Shown here: positions 46,500 through 57,625 of the stretch, one piece after another
How the letters are laid out: each line of letters opens with the position of its first letter
Numbering within the stretch: position 1 is the first letter of the stretch
Assembly: GCA_008973525.1 (NCBI GenBank)
Contig: WACJ01000131.1
Coordinates: 682,001-746,000, forward strand
Source: Stenopsyche tienmushanensis
Lineage: Eukaryota > Arthropoda > Insecta > Trichoptera > Stenopsychidae
Reading direction: 5' to 3'
DNA: 64,000 nt
Position numbers and translations under genes: made by a program
Notes under the pieces: model-generated
Told to the model about the DNA's origin: nothing
The model's database searches: none
Seen by the model: only the letters and a program-made list of their open reading frames with translations

Positions 46500-48080
46500 A
46501 CATAATCGTTGCATTTTTACTTCACTGAAATCCCAAAGAATTAATTTCTAAAGTTTTATATGCTTAGCAATTTCCAATGGGACTTTATATGATGCTTGCA
46601 CTTATGCTTGCTGAAAACATCTCGTTCGTCAAGTCTTTGATGTTTGCAACTAGTTTCATGCCGACAAAAGACCTCCAAATCCTTTTTAGTGTGCTCTGAA
46701 TGCTTCGCCTTTAAGTGACATTTGAGTTTTGAAGGAAAGTTTCATAAACTCATAACTGAGAATAACTTTGCACAATACGCATTATGACTTCTCAATTACA
46801 TTTCTAGTCATGATAGTTAAGTCGAATTTCAGATATTCTTCTAGAGAGCCTATGCAATACATAGACGTCAAACTACACTAAGAAACATATAGCGTACTTA
46901 TTGCAGTAGTATGTTTTGCATTGTGTCTGCATATATATTGATCTGTGAGTAATAGTTTCATATACGATTATTCCTAAAATAAATAGAAATATAAATGAAA
47001 AATATTTTGTAAAATATTTGTTAAAATTTGTGTTAAATAAATATCCAAAAAATGGATGTCTCAAACGGATGAGACATACGGACTGGAAAGAGTTAAAGCA
47101 TCGATATTCGTACAAACGTCAAAACAACGACGGCCAAATTAATTCATTTGACCCGACTCGTTCAAAAAGACATTTGTTGTTTGACCTTTATTTTGCTTAT
47201 CGCAAATGACAAAAAATCAATTTTACATAATTAATTAACAGCAACGACGCCTTAAGTTTAATAAATAAAATTGATGCGATCGATTAAATTTTGACGTTTC
47301 TGAAAAATGTTGCCATTGGCGACGAATTTGTTATTGAGAGTATCTTAATTTTATCGAATGGCAATCCAACGGCGGTGCGCTGCGATGCATTTGACGTTTG
47401 AGCGAGTGTGACGTCATCGCTCTGCATTTAAATTTCAAATAGTATTTATTCCGATTAAATTAATTTTTCATGGCCAATTACCGTCGCTATGATTAAATTT
47501 GAATTGGTTTGATTCCGCTATGCACGTATGCAATAATAACGAACTGTTACGTAAATGACGGAATGCCAAACGCGTAATGCTTATTTAAATGCAGCACCGA
47601 TTTAAATATTTTCGGGCCATTATTGCCAGTGCGAAAAAATGAGATTCAAATGTGACACATTACCGAAGATTAAAATGTCGTTATCGCATTACCTTAGCAA
47701 CGGGTTATTTATTAAAATTCAATATCATTACTAATTGCCGCAGTTATTAAATGACGATTTAAAGTTAAGATGAAATAAAAAATGATGTATAATTTTAACG
47801 CGACTTTAAAATTGCAAAAGTGACTCCCTAATGCTGTTCTTAAATTATTTAGCCTTCTTAAAATTACAAACACTTAACTGTGAACGCCAATTAAATAATA
47901 TATCAGTTTATCATTGCAAAAAATATTAGTTACCCAAATGTAGCGATATATTAGGGTGTACCACATGAACGTTCGGAATTTGTAAGCGTTATGTGCCTAT
48001 GTCTTAGTTTTAATTTATTATGATTCTAAGAAGACAACCAACGATCTAAGATTTGCAATATATTAAATATTTTTAATATA
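46500..48080. other. No gene seen
   Basis: AT-rich; a short CpG-richer stretch near 47300-47420 is noted separately. Confidence 0.4.
47409..47416. promoter_or_regulatory. CRE-like palindrome
   Basis: TGACGTCA, the CREB/ATF consensus, in a locally CpG-richer stretch. No start exon is visible nearby, so function is speculative. Confidence 0.2.
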
Positions 48081-48084
48081 TATA

Positions 48085-48535
48085 TTTTAAAATGATATAC
48101 GAAGTCCCAAAAGTACCCGATCTAACCTATAAATAACGATTATTTAAAAAAAAAAATCTACGATAAAAAGTGTCTACCTTATAATTTCAGGTTTGAAGAC
48201 GCTACGTTGTATAGTATTTGTTTGGCAGCCATTAATAGTAAACCTTCTCAATAAATTTGTAAACATAAAAAAATGGCCATCGTTATGTGATACAATACTT
48301 TATTTGAAGAGTCTGCTCCTTCGTCTACAACAGTTAAATATTGAGTGGCAGAGTTTAAACGAAGTCGTACGAGCTGCCAAGATGAACAGCGCAGTAGTTG
48401 ACCCCAGAAATGATGAAAAAAATCCACAAAATAGTATTGGATGATCATCGACTGTAAATGCGCGAGCTAGCAGACATGCTAGGCCTTTCAAAAATGTTGT
48501 ACATAGCATATTGACTGAAAATTTGGACATAAAAA
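48085..48535 (+). mobile_element. Mariner 5' end and N-terminal relic
   Basis: AGTCCCAAAAGTACCCGATC at the left resembles the ends of 11886..13127. At the right the + strand reads IHKIVLDDHRL, stop, MRELADMLGLSK, the mariner helix-turn-helix. Middle and C-terminal parts are missing. Confidence 0.55.
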
Positions 48536-48539
48536 AGAC

Positions 48540-48660
48540 AAAAGAACATGGGAGCCCTACACAGACCCGATCTGTTTATCGGTCCGAAAAGCGGACCAGT
48601 TGAACACACAGACCGGACGCGATCGGACACCATACCCGAACATGTCTATGGAATAATTAC
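48540..48660 (+). mobile_element. LINE segment of the composite family
   Basis: GTCCGAAAAGCGGACCAGTT, GATCGGACACCATACCCGAA and ATGTCTATGGAATAATTACG match other copies in inverse orientation. Confidence 0.55.
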
Positions 48661-48757
48661 GAACTCTCAATGTGCGAGAATGCTCTTTCTGTATCACTCG
48701 AGTCAGAGCATACATATCTAACTTTTTGACATTCAGACAATTAGATGTGGCATTTAC

Positions 48758-49264
48758 TTATCCTGCTTTTTGACATTTCCTTTGAAAGTAAAATGTTAAA
48801 TGTGGATTAGCTTCAAACATGGATTTTAAATAATTATCACTAACAGCGGTTATGAGTCTTCCTCGAGGCCTATTGTCGAGATTCTTATTAATAGGTTTGA
48901 ATTGTTCTCTCACAAGTAGATCCTGTTCTGAAAGCTCTGTCAATATTTTTATCTGATTTCGATGTGTTCCAATTGAACTCGCATCAAAAAAGTAAGCTGA
49001 AATCTTTTGTTGGCGCCAACCTGTTGAAAGCCGCCTAAAACAATAGAAACAGCAACAATGACTTAGTATTTAAATACAATTGAAGACACAGTACCTTTGT
49101 CAATTTCAAACAGTCGAAAAATTGCAATATATTGCACAGAACCTTTCTCAATCGCGATCGATCTTTGGTTTTGTTTGAATTCGAATCTTCATGTGTAACA
49201 ATGCAATGTAATAATGTTATATTATTTGATATGTGACCGATTTGAATAAATATTTTTTTTATAA
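48758..49264 (-). CDS. Two 3' exons of an unrecognised gene, frame conflict
   Basis: Exon X 49264..49095 (acceptor CCGCTCAG, donor AAAG|GTACTG) is open for 56 codons, including NKTKDRSRLRKVLCNILQFF. A 60-bp intron with a strong pyrimidine-rich acceptor (TCTATTGTTTTAG) leads to exon Y 49034..48758, open for about 91 codons to a TAA: RLSTGWRQQKISAYFFDASS near the start, NRPRGRLITAVSDNYLKSMF near the end. X leaves at phase 0 but the long frame of Y needs phase 2; in phase 0 Y stops after 16 codons. Either a weaker acceptor is used, one base is wrong or lost, or this is a pseudogene. No domain recognised. Confidence 0.4.
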
Positions 49265-49429
49265 CTGAGCGGAATTGTTATGTTTATGTGGATGGGATTT
49301 TTGGCACGAAAGTGCAGTTTTAATGAGTTTTAACAAGAAAAGATCAGTTTCTTCTTAAAAAATAGATGCATACGTGTAACTTTCTATTTATATTTCAAAA
49401 AGCTGTGATAAGAAAAGAAAATACGTTCT

Positions 49430-49550
49430 GCCAAATGTCGCCTCGCTGTGTCGGCGCCGAATACCGATCGGCCATTTAAAAGCAACTCATCCAATGTTTC
49501 GTCCACTCGCCTTGCCACATGACCTGCACATTATATCTCAGTTTCTGACA
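49430..49550 (-). mobile_element. Possible non-LTR 3' tail fragment
   Basis: The - strand includes a VMWQGEWTKHW-like stretch similar to the 'VMWHGCTLTE' tail at 43505..44215. Very short and uncertain. Confidence 0.25.
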
Positions 49551-49559
49551 CCCTTTAGC

Positions 49560-50340
49560 ATTTCACAATATTACATATCTATTAGTATTTTTACCCAATT
49601 CTTATTATTTGTTTGATTTCATCGAACATTCTTCTAAACGTGCCAATCACTTGTCCTTGTTACATATATATTTATTAACTTCGAGTATGTTGCAAATTCA
49701 ATAGTATTATGCAAAAAATATGATCGCCGTCAAATATCTATAAATCATTTTTACTTCCCAACGCTTTAGAGAAGTTAATTTCAAGCGATAACAGTCCTTA
49801 TTTAAAAATAAAACTAAATAGAAAACACTTGGACTTCATCCAAATAGCTCGAATGTACGACTTGGACGTTCTTCAGATCGAACAGAGCAAATATTTGCGA
49901 ATTAAAAATCAATTATAAATTATAATAATCACAAGCAATCTAAAATGTTTGAGTTCTTATTACTATGAGTGATTTTGCAAATAATCTTGTTTCAATTATA
50001 AGATCCGCCAGATTAAAAATATTACCAATAGCTTAACGCCTATTAATTATTTAGAGCAATGAGTGCCAAAAATAAATAAAGGACCTGTTCAGATCATATA
50101 TAATTAGTTGATTTCATGTCGTGGTCGTTTAAATTGGTAGCGTGTATTGGAGGGAAATGGTACTCGAGTCGACCGATAGTCTTGGCCGCGGGAAGATGTG
50201 TTGTTCCCACAAGCAGAGAATATTATATTTTGTTTGTTTTTAATTGGAAGTTTTCATCATCAACACTATTAGGCCCACCCGGGTCAGGGTTCTTCAGCTA
50301 TTCGTCGCCTTTAGAACCTTTCTGAGTTGAAGTATTTCTG
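49560..50340. other. No gene seen
   Basis: AT-rich. A 64-codon + frame at about 49726..49917 has protein-like composition but no ATG and no supporting splice site. Confidence 0.35.
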
Positions 50341-50439
50341 AAGGAACCCTCCCAATTTGAGATACAATATCAGCCATGTCTGCCGAAGTCATAGCCATCT
50401 AGTATTGAAAGCAGACGCCGTTTATTTAACAACAATTAA

Positions 50440-50625
50440 CGTAAACGGATACGCATTTATCACCGAAAATTCTGCAAAAATCCTTAAAAGAGGACGGAAT
50501 GGCCACAAGGTCTGTGTGTCCATCTGGTCCGCTTTTCGGACCACTGACATTAGTAATGAACGCCTCGCGATTGGACGCCATACCCGATATTCTGCGTTTT
50601 GCGCCCCAATCTCAGTTGCTGAATA
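50440..50625 (-). mobile_element. LINE segment of the composite hAT family
   Basis: AAAAGAGGACGGAATGGCCA, CCATCTGGTCCGCTTTTCGG and CGATATTCTGCGTTTTGCGC, in the same order as in 30689..31103. No terminal repeat survives. Confidence 0.6.
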
Positions 50626-50720
50626 AATTAACCTTAGCACTGTTGATAGCATATTAAATTCGTTCATTTTTTCACATAAACATAAACAACACACCTATGT
50701 TCAGTTTTAGAATCAAAATA
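50626..50720. repeat. Dispersed repeat, partial
   Basis: CACTGTTGATAGCATATTAA, ATTCGTTCATTTTTTC and ACATAAACAACACACC correspond to 41045..41105. Confidence 0.5.
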
Positions 50721-50994
50721 ATGCAATTGTTGATGCTTGAAATTGATACATTTGGGCCAATCCATACAAGTAGAATTTTAAATAGAATCGCACTGAATGT
50801 TGAGAATATAATTGATTCATGCTTTCTACTATTTATTGTGATTCTAAGAAAATCACCAACGATCTAAAAAGACTTCATACTTGTGGGTTTCAACTGGATA
50901 CGGACAAATTCCATTTAAATTTTAATGTTTATTTTGTCAACAACGACGAACGCACATATGCGCAATTACTCATCGACGTATTGCATTGTGTTTA

Positions 50995-51760
50995 CACTCG
51001 GGCCTCGTATAACACGGTTTTATACAACACGGTTTTATACAACACGGAGTTACATTGTATATTCGAAATTGTATCGATATTGTTTCTGCATCGATAAAGA
51101 AATAAAGCTCTGTAGTGTCGCATAAAAAAAAACGCACAAAAAAGTCTTGAACTACATATAAATTTGAGGGATAGGTTCCATTATTTTAAAAAACCGCATA
51201 ACTTCAAATCAATGAGATATAATGTACCAAAAATCGCACATAAAATTGAAACGAATGCGGGTTAAACAGCTTTCCAACAAGAATTTAGTGTGTGGAGTTA
51301 CCTGAGATACTGCAGGTGAAACATTACTCATACAATCCAAAATTGAAAACTTTTTCCAAACTGCAGGTACAGTCAATAACTCATTTTCTAGTTTATCCAG
51401 TATATGTTGATAAGTGTTCTTAATATAAAACTATTTTCACATTTAGATGTAATGAATATGGATGACTTGAACGGTTGTAACTTTTAATTTTAGATTTTTT
51501 TTATGCGCATTCGCATAAAAAAATATTTTTCCTTTATAGAAAAATGAGGAATAGGTTACATTATTTTTGAAAATCGCATAAAAAAGATCCGCTTAAAAAC
51601 AGAGTCAAGTGTATTTTAAAATTATGTATACATATTTTTACCCCCAAACCGATATTTTTTGGAACGCAAACCCTAATTTTGTATGAACTTCAAATCTTGT
51701 ATAATACGGATTTGTATTAAACGATGTTTTTGCAGAACCGTGTTATACGAGGCTCGAGTG
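50995..51760. mobile_element. Pogo/Tigger-like non-autonomous element, 766 bp
   Basis: Left end CACTCGGGCCTCGTATAACA and reverse-complemented right end CACTCGAGCCTCGTATAACA differ at one base in 20, and both continue CGGTT. TA lies directly on both sides (50993-50994, 51761-51762). TA duplication plus a 'CCTCG.ATAACACGG' end fits pogo/Tigger (established end style; assignment inferred). No transposase remains. Just inside the left end, TATACAACACGGTTT repeats. Confidence 0.75.
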
Positions 51761-52029
51761 TATATTTTATTTTGTTTGTAATAGTTTCAAACACGATTTT
51801 TTTCCCTTAGTTTTTTTTTTAATAAATGTGTACGAATGGATAAATTCCAAAAGGGGAGATTTGTTGTATCGCTCCGATTAAAAATAAAGTTGTATCGTTG
51901 CGTGAGTGTTGGCGACGAAAGCATAACTGGAATTGAATTGGTAAATTTGGTGGCTTCGAATTAAATAATAACAATAAATGTGTCAATGATTGATGTCAAA
52001 ATATGCATCGATCGAATGAAATAATTGAC

Positions 52030-52613
52030 ATTGACAGAAGGTGGGCCGCTCGCCGTTCGCCCACCCGTCGACTAGTGTTTGTCGGGTGACGGCGGCGGAC
52101 GGACGCATCACGCGGCCTCCTCTCATAAATACGCTCCGCCTTAGACGATTCGACATAAATCACTTTTCAATTTCGCAGCTCTTATCTATACGGACGAAAA
52201 AATCGAGTGCCACCAGAGACAGTGCATCCAACTGAAGCGCCGGTCCACGGCCGACAAATGCGGACGTTGGGACCAAAACGAGTGTTGTTTATAAATTCGA
52301 ACGAAATGTCAAAGCGCGCCATCGGCGACAGTGCAGCGCCGAATTGACGGACGATAATCGACAATTGTCCGTTTGATAAATGGCTATACGTTCCGTCGAA
52401 TATTATCCGACGACGTTAGCACCGGACAAAGATACGTCGGCGTGTAGACATTGCATTTGGTGTATTTGAATTTGTTTCGATTATAAATAAGTCGACGCGA
52501 AGAGTAGTGAATAGACTCGAGTTATTTTGGCAAGATCGAAGGCGACGAGAAGTGCTCCCGTGAAATGTGCTGTTGCAGATCTTTCTCCGGATTCTTTTCG
52601 AAACTCTGCGGCG
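52030..52613 (+). promoter_or_regulatory. CpG-rich promoter and first exon
   Basis: About 600 bp strikingly richer in GC and CpG than its surroundings, with a TATA-like CATAAATA at about 52127. It leads into the coding start at 52565 and the consensus donor at 52614, and so is probably promoter plus 5' UTR. Short upstream ATGs (for example 52381) precede the main start. Confidence 0.55.
52565..52613 (+). CDS. Start exon of an unrecognised gene, Cys-rich N-terminus
   Basis: ATG in context TGAAA-ATG... reads MCCCRSFSGFFSKLCG and ends at a consensus donor GCG|GTGAGTGC (phase 1). Three cysteines directly after Met are typical of palmitoylated membrane-anchored N-termini (inference). The rest of the gene is not visible within the following 11 kb, so the first intron is probably long or runs out of the window. 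Confidence 0.55.
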
Positions 52614-53134
52614 GTGAGTGCTCGACTTTTTGCAATGACGTTTAGGTCTTAAGACGACACATTGATGCCATATGCGCGACGACGTCTTCCGGCGCTCGAT
52701 TATTTTTAAAATCAATGTAAATATTTACTATTTGTTTTTTTAGACTGCCGAGATTAAGATTTCGAGTGATAAATTTTCCGCACGCGTTTGGAAGACAGCT
52801 GTTTTTTTTTCAGCGACCCCAAATTACTTGGCATTGTTTTTGTTTTGCTTCTGCGATACAGTATTGTCTATTTCGGTCGCGCTATGAATTCGTCATCTCA
52901 ATTGTCTATGTTTTGATCGCATCCAAACGCACGGTAGTGAGCGACTAAAAATTGCATCCATTTCTACAAAGCTAATTTTTTGCATTTTTGTATTAAAATG
53001 TAAATTGGGAAAGTTGTTTTTTTTATCTACAAGTAGTTTACGCTAATGACTTTTAAATAAACAATGTCTACTTTCGATACAAGGTGGCTAGGGCTTCGAT
53101 AAACGTGGCTAAAGTTATAACATGTAAGGAGGGA

Positions 53135-53470
53135 TTCCAATGGTCAGTTAGTATGGAAACTCATAGAAATTTATGGTAGTGATGTAACGAATCGACAAAA
53201 TGTCAGGAAATGGGTTAGGTTGTTCAGGGAAGACCGTATTGATGCTCACAACGAAACAAGGAGTGAGAGACCATCAGTGATTTCTGACGAACTTATGTAA
53301 AAAATTGAATAACAAAGCGCGAAATGACTACCGTTTGATGCTTGACGACCTTCACGAATAATTTCCTGACATATCTCAAAGTCTTCTTGATGATATTGTG
53401 TCAGAAAAACTTAGTTACAACGAGTTGTGTGCGAGATGGGTGCCCAGAATGCTCAAAAGTAAAAACTAGT
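53135..53470 (+). mobile_element. Mariner transposase N-terminal relic
   Basis: The + strand reads RKWVRLFREDRIDAHNETRS then ERPSVISDELM, stop, and after decay a 'CARWVPRML'-like end. This is the mariner HTH-to-linker region. Confidence 0.75.
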
Positions 53471-53609
53471 TAGATTTTGTAATTTAAAACTAGCTAAGAT
53501 AGCAGCATAAATTAGTATGATTCATTAATATATACTGTTATGAGTAGACTTCCCCTAGACTCGTTCGCGATCTCATTTGGCGCGAGCCACCTATTTAAGT
53601 CAGTAAAAA

Positions 53610-54000
53610 TCAAAGAAGGCTCCAGATACTCGTTTATCCCCGAAGATACTGCATGAAAATCCTTAAAAGAGAACGGAGTGGTCATAAGTTCGGTATGTTC
53701 ATCCGGTCCGCTTTTCGGACCGCTGACATAGAGGCGAACGTGAACGAAGATTGATCTGGTTGGTTGTTTAAATTTTACAATAGGTCGAAAATATTGTTGT
53801 ATTTATTATTGCGAGCTTAATCCGGTTGGGTCGACCCAATCGTTAAACGAAGAGATAAAAAGAGGGATTTGACAACTTATTATATATGATTAAAACTGAC
53901 AGAGTTAATCAGTGTTAGTCAATATGAAGTAGAATGGTCAAGTAAAATAAAAACGTGCAAACTGGGTGGATATTCTGCGTTTTGCGCCCCAAGTCCAGTT
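53610..54000 (-). mobile_element. hAT composite family, partial copy
   Basis: CTTAAAAGAGAACGGAGTGG, GTCCGCTTTTCGGACCGCTG, an AAAGAGGGATTTGACAAC block and ATTCTGCGTTTTGCGCCCCA, in family order. Both termini are missing. Confidence 0.6.
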
Positions 54001-54560
54001 TAATTCAAAGAACTAGGACTTACACTATACAAAAAACCGACATTCTTCAGTTTTCGGTTTTTGTTTTTCGAACGCAACCGGTTTGCACCGGTTTTCGGTT
54101 TTAAGAACTTTTATTTTACTTTAAAGCTTATATCTTCTTTGACTATTTCTACAAACTCCTTTTCAACATTTATTTGCGCCGCGAGATTAGGATGCATCCT
54201 TGTTAATATGCTTTCACTCATTTTAAGAATTCCATTTTTTAAGAAAGTGCAAACACACTTTTTTTTCCGATATATTTTTTGGATTTTTGCAGCCTATTGT
54301 AGACATAAGAATTAATTTCAAGAAAGATTCAAACTTTTCAAGTGAACAATTCAATATTTTTAGTCCAAAATTCTTAGATATTGAAATATATTTTTTTATA
54401 TTCAAAACCAGATTTTCAGAATTAAAAAGACCGATTTTCAAGCGATTACAATTTTTGCCTAAAAACTGGATTTTGGAAACCGACAAACCCAAATTGTATC
54501 CTTCCTTTCTGGGTGATCCTCGTAGTTTCAGTCTTGTAGGTATGAGACATTTATACACAT

Positions 54561-54903
54561 CAGACCCGCGGTAATCCGACAGTGTCGGATTGTCCAAGTT
54601 GTTCGACTATAGCCCGGAACTTTTTGGATAAGAGTATTAGTAATCCGAAAAATTATAAAAATGATGAGATATATATATAATACATAGATAGTACAGGGTT
54701 TAATACAGGGAACCCAAAAATAAATGTACTCATTTGTCAATTTACAAAAAAAGATTCAGTACAATTTATACCGTCCAGAATCATATTATTGCATCTTTTA
54801 CATCGACGATGCTTTATCGTATATATGTACTATACTTGTATTGTGATGTCGGACTACAGGGGGCGCCGGATTAGACTGGGGCCGGATTACCGCAGGTCCG
54901 CTG
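54561..54903. mobile_element. Pogo/Tigger-like MITE, 343 bp
   Basis: Left end CAGACCCGCGGTAATCCGAC and reverse-complemented right end CAGCGGACCTGCGGTAATCC share the CGCGGTAATCCG/TGCGGTAATCCG core with one small offset. The right end abuts TA. Its internal part is AT-rich and non-coding. Confidence 0.6.
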
Positions 54904-55194
54904 TAATATTTATTTATGTCTCAAAAGTTGTTATAAATGTCGGCAACAACATAATCGCGGTAAACTGCCGTTTTGTTCACTTACAATATCAAAACAATAA
55001 AAAGAGAAAACAAACAGCATTTTGAAATTCGCTATGAAAAATTCAAACAAAAACATATATAGATATTGTATTCTGTTTATTTTTTAAGCTATTAGATAAA
55101 ATACAATCTGATATCTGTATTATGTAAATATTTGAATACATTCGCACATACATCAGCTTATCATAAAATATACATAATGAGACAGAAGGAGATT

Positions 55195-55700
55195 TTGTTG
55201 TTTGGGGAGTTTCGTTCGGAATTTCGCCCTCTTCGACGCTTTTTCGAAGCGCGACGAGCGAGAAAATATTTATGGATTCACTTTCGCTTCTCGAAATCCT
55301 TGAGGAACAGCCCATAATGGTTGCGACCTCAGATTTGCCAGCCAAAGGTTCGAGCGTTTCGAAAGGCGCAATGACATCAAAGTCGAATCGCCTACATAGA
55401 TTGCGATTTGATGTGTTTATTTATAAACCGTTCGCAGCTCTCCGGTCGTTCTTATCTCTTCCTCTTCGAGAATTTAGAATAGTTTCGATTCGCGAATATT
55501 TTATCGGACCGTTATGCAATCGATGTAACGCGGAGACGGCGATCCGTACGGACGGTGCTTCCCCGGAAATAGTAATGCATTAGCTCGGATAACAACGTAC
55601 GACGCTTTGCAGACTTGACAGCTGTCAAACGGGAAGGTTCGCCGGAAGAAACCTCAGACGGAGATCTGAATTTTTTATTATCTATAGCGGCGAGGCTTCA
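55195..55700. other. CpG-rich island, possible start exon, strand unresolved
   Basis: GC- and CpG-richer than the flanks. The - strand has ATG at about 55315 opening MGCSSRISRSESES, which has the Gly-2/Cys-3 pattern of N-myristoylated proteins. The + strand has ATG at 55272 opening MDSLSLLEILEEQPI for 103 codons. Neither shows a clean donor. One of them may be a first exon. Confidence 0.3.
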
Positions 55701-55828
55701 AGTAATCGATGCTCCGAACCGATGATGCTGCATAAAACACCTATGGCTTTAGAAACGATATTCCTCTCAAATATTCTTGTATTCCGAAGAATATTGGCAC
55801 AAGTAGGTAAACAATTCATTTATTCTTA

Positions 55829-56119
55829 ATGGGCGGATTCCACGAGCGTGGTTTCTTGTGCATGGTTTACTAGCATCCCCATTACTGCAGTGAAATGATC
55901 GCACTTTTAGGCTAACGATCACTTGTGATACATCTTTTCAACACTAAATAAAGTCTTTGTTATTAATAACATTTTATAGGAAAGCTTTGAAAGTGTAAAC
56001 GATAACGGAGTAGCTGACAAAAGTAACATTGTGAACCTAAACGTGTGGTCACTTCACTGCAATAATCGGCATGCTAGTAAACCATGCACAAAAAACTACG
56101 CTCGTGGAATCCGCCCATA
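55829..56119. mobile_element. Long-inverted-repeat MITE, copy 2 (best)
   Basis: Starts ATGGGCGGATTCCACGAGCG and ends with its near-perfect complement CGCTCGTGGAATCCGCCCAT. The arms continue through GTGCATGGTTTACTAGCAT and TGCAGTGAA. TA is on the left and AA (decayed TA) on the right. No coding capacity; superfamily inferred as TA-targeting. Confidence 0.8.
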
Positions 56120-56136
56120 AGTCGTTTAACACAGAT

Positions 56137-56700
56137 CTGAAGCACGTTCCAATTTTGATCGATTTGAATAAAAAACTCTTCTATTTGAGGCAAATATTTC
56201 ATATTTGGATCCGTCCGTCCATGAAGATATTTTCTAATCAGTTAATGTTTTTATGACCATTTCTGTTTGTTACATTTATTTAAATTGTGTTTATTCAGCG
56301 CTACGTGTCCATAAAACTCACATGAACTCGAGCGATTTTTCATTGTGGACATATGAGTACATTAGATATCTGAGTTATACAATTTTGCAGACAATTGAGC
56401 TATAAAATGGCGATTTCTTTTGGGCGATAATAAAACGATTTTGGGCGGTCCGGTCTTTTCCTGTCCTTCAAAGTCACAGTCTCATGATGACTTCTAATAG
56501 TATAATGCACCCGCTTGACTGGAAATCTTGCAACGATATATTTGTATAAATATTCGAGTGTAAATTATGGTATATTGTAAAGTAGAATAGTTATAGCATT
56601 GAACATACGATAAAAGAACTTATTTGTAACGGTTGATTGTTATGATTTAGCATAAAACTCATTAAAATGCTGAGCGTTTCCAAACTTATTATCGATAGTG
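56137..56700. repeat. Duplicated segment next to MITE copy 2
   Basis: Counterpart of 32741..33240, in the same order and orientation relative to the MITE. Confidence 0.55.
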
Positions 56701-56742
56701 TATACGACTTGGACAGCTATAAAGATATACCAAATCGTTCAG

Positions 56743-57296
56743 CAGGGCCGTAACAAGGGCGTGGCAAAGCAGGCGCCCGCCACGGGCGCAACTAGGCTTG
56801 GGGCGCAAAATGCAGAATACCGACCCGGTCGAGATTTGCACATGGTTTTTATTTTACTCGACCATTTTACATGAACCAACACTGATCGACTCTGTCCGTT
56901 TTTATAACATACACTAAATTGTCTTATTCATCTTTTCTTCGTTATAACATTGTAAAATTTAAACAACCCACCCGATCAGTTTTCTTCTGACAACTTACGT
57001 TGTACAATGAGAGTTTGTAATCGTTCTGTAGACATGTTCAAGTAAGGCATCCGATCGCGTGGCGCGTATTCGTCATATCAGCGATCCGAAAAGTGGACCG
57101 ATTGGATATACAATCTTTGTGGCCACATTTGGGTACTTTTGGGACCATGTTTGTATATTATTTTAAAACATACAATATAATATTTGATATGTTGCATTCA
57201 TATTAAGTATTAGTTTTATATATTTAATATATTTCCGGCGGGAGGGGAGGCAGTAAGATCTTGCCACGGGCGCTTCATACCCTTGTTACGGCTCTG
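56743..57296 (+). mobile_element. hAT-type non-autonomous element with captured LINE fragment, 554 bp
   Basis: Left end CAGGGCCGTAACAAGGGCGT, right end reverse-complemented CAGAGCCGTAACAAGGGTAT. TCGTTCAG flanks both sides exactly (56735..56742 and 57297..57304), an 8-bp target duplication as expected for hAT (established). Inside, at 57035..57125, is part of the R1/Jockey-like ORF2 3' end, followed by a mariner-like end motif. It encodes no transposase. Confidence 0.85.
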
Positions 57297-57625
57297 TCGT
57301 TCAGATTTAACACTCACACTTCCGTGTCACCCCAATAAAGAACGTCGCAGTCTTCTGCCATTCTCTGATTCGACTGTGATCTCTCTTGCGAATTAATAGC
57401 GTAATAATGACATATTTTTGGGCTTTTGTTTCGGTTGGGAAGCCGTGCAAAGCCTGCAAAAGACACGGTCACGACCACCGGAAGGATATTACAAATAAAT
57501 CCAGCTCTTTGATTGGCATTCGGTCGTCGTTGGGCTGTTCGCTGAAATCGTGCACCGGGGGCCCCCGTATTCTTCCGTCGAAATGAAATCTGTTCATTGG
57601 CGTTGTTTCGCTCTCGCGACCACAA

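Noticed and set aside
49726..49917. 64-codon + frame with protein-like composition
   Set aside because: No ATG, no acceptor; frames of this length are common here by chance.
51000..51060. Short direct repeats that might suggest a CRISPR-like array
   Set aside because: Only about three 15-bp units without uniform spacers, inside the end of a pogo-like element.
54223..54597. Long overlapping frames on both strands (95 and 124 codons)
   Set aside because: Both run through AT-rich sequence with Phe/Lys/Ile-biased composition, have no splice support and abut a pogo-like MITE.
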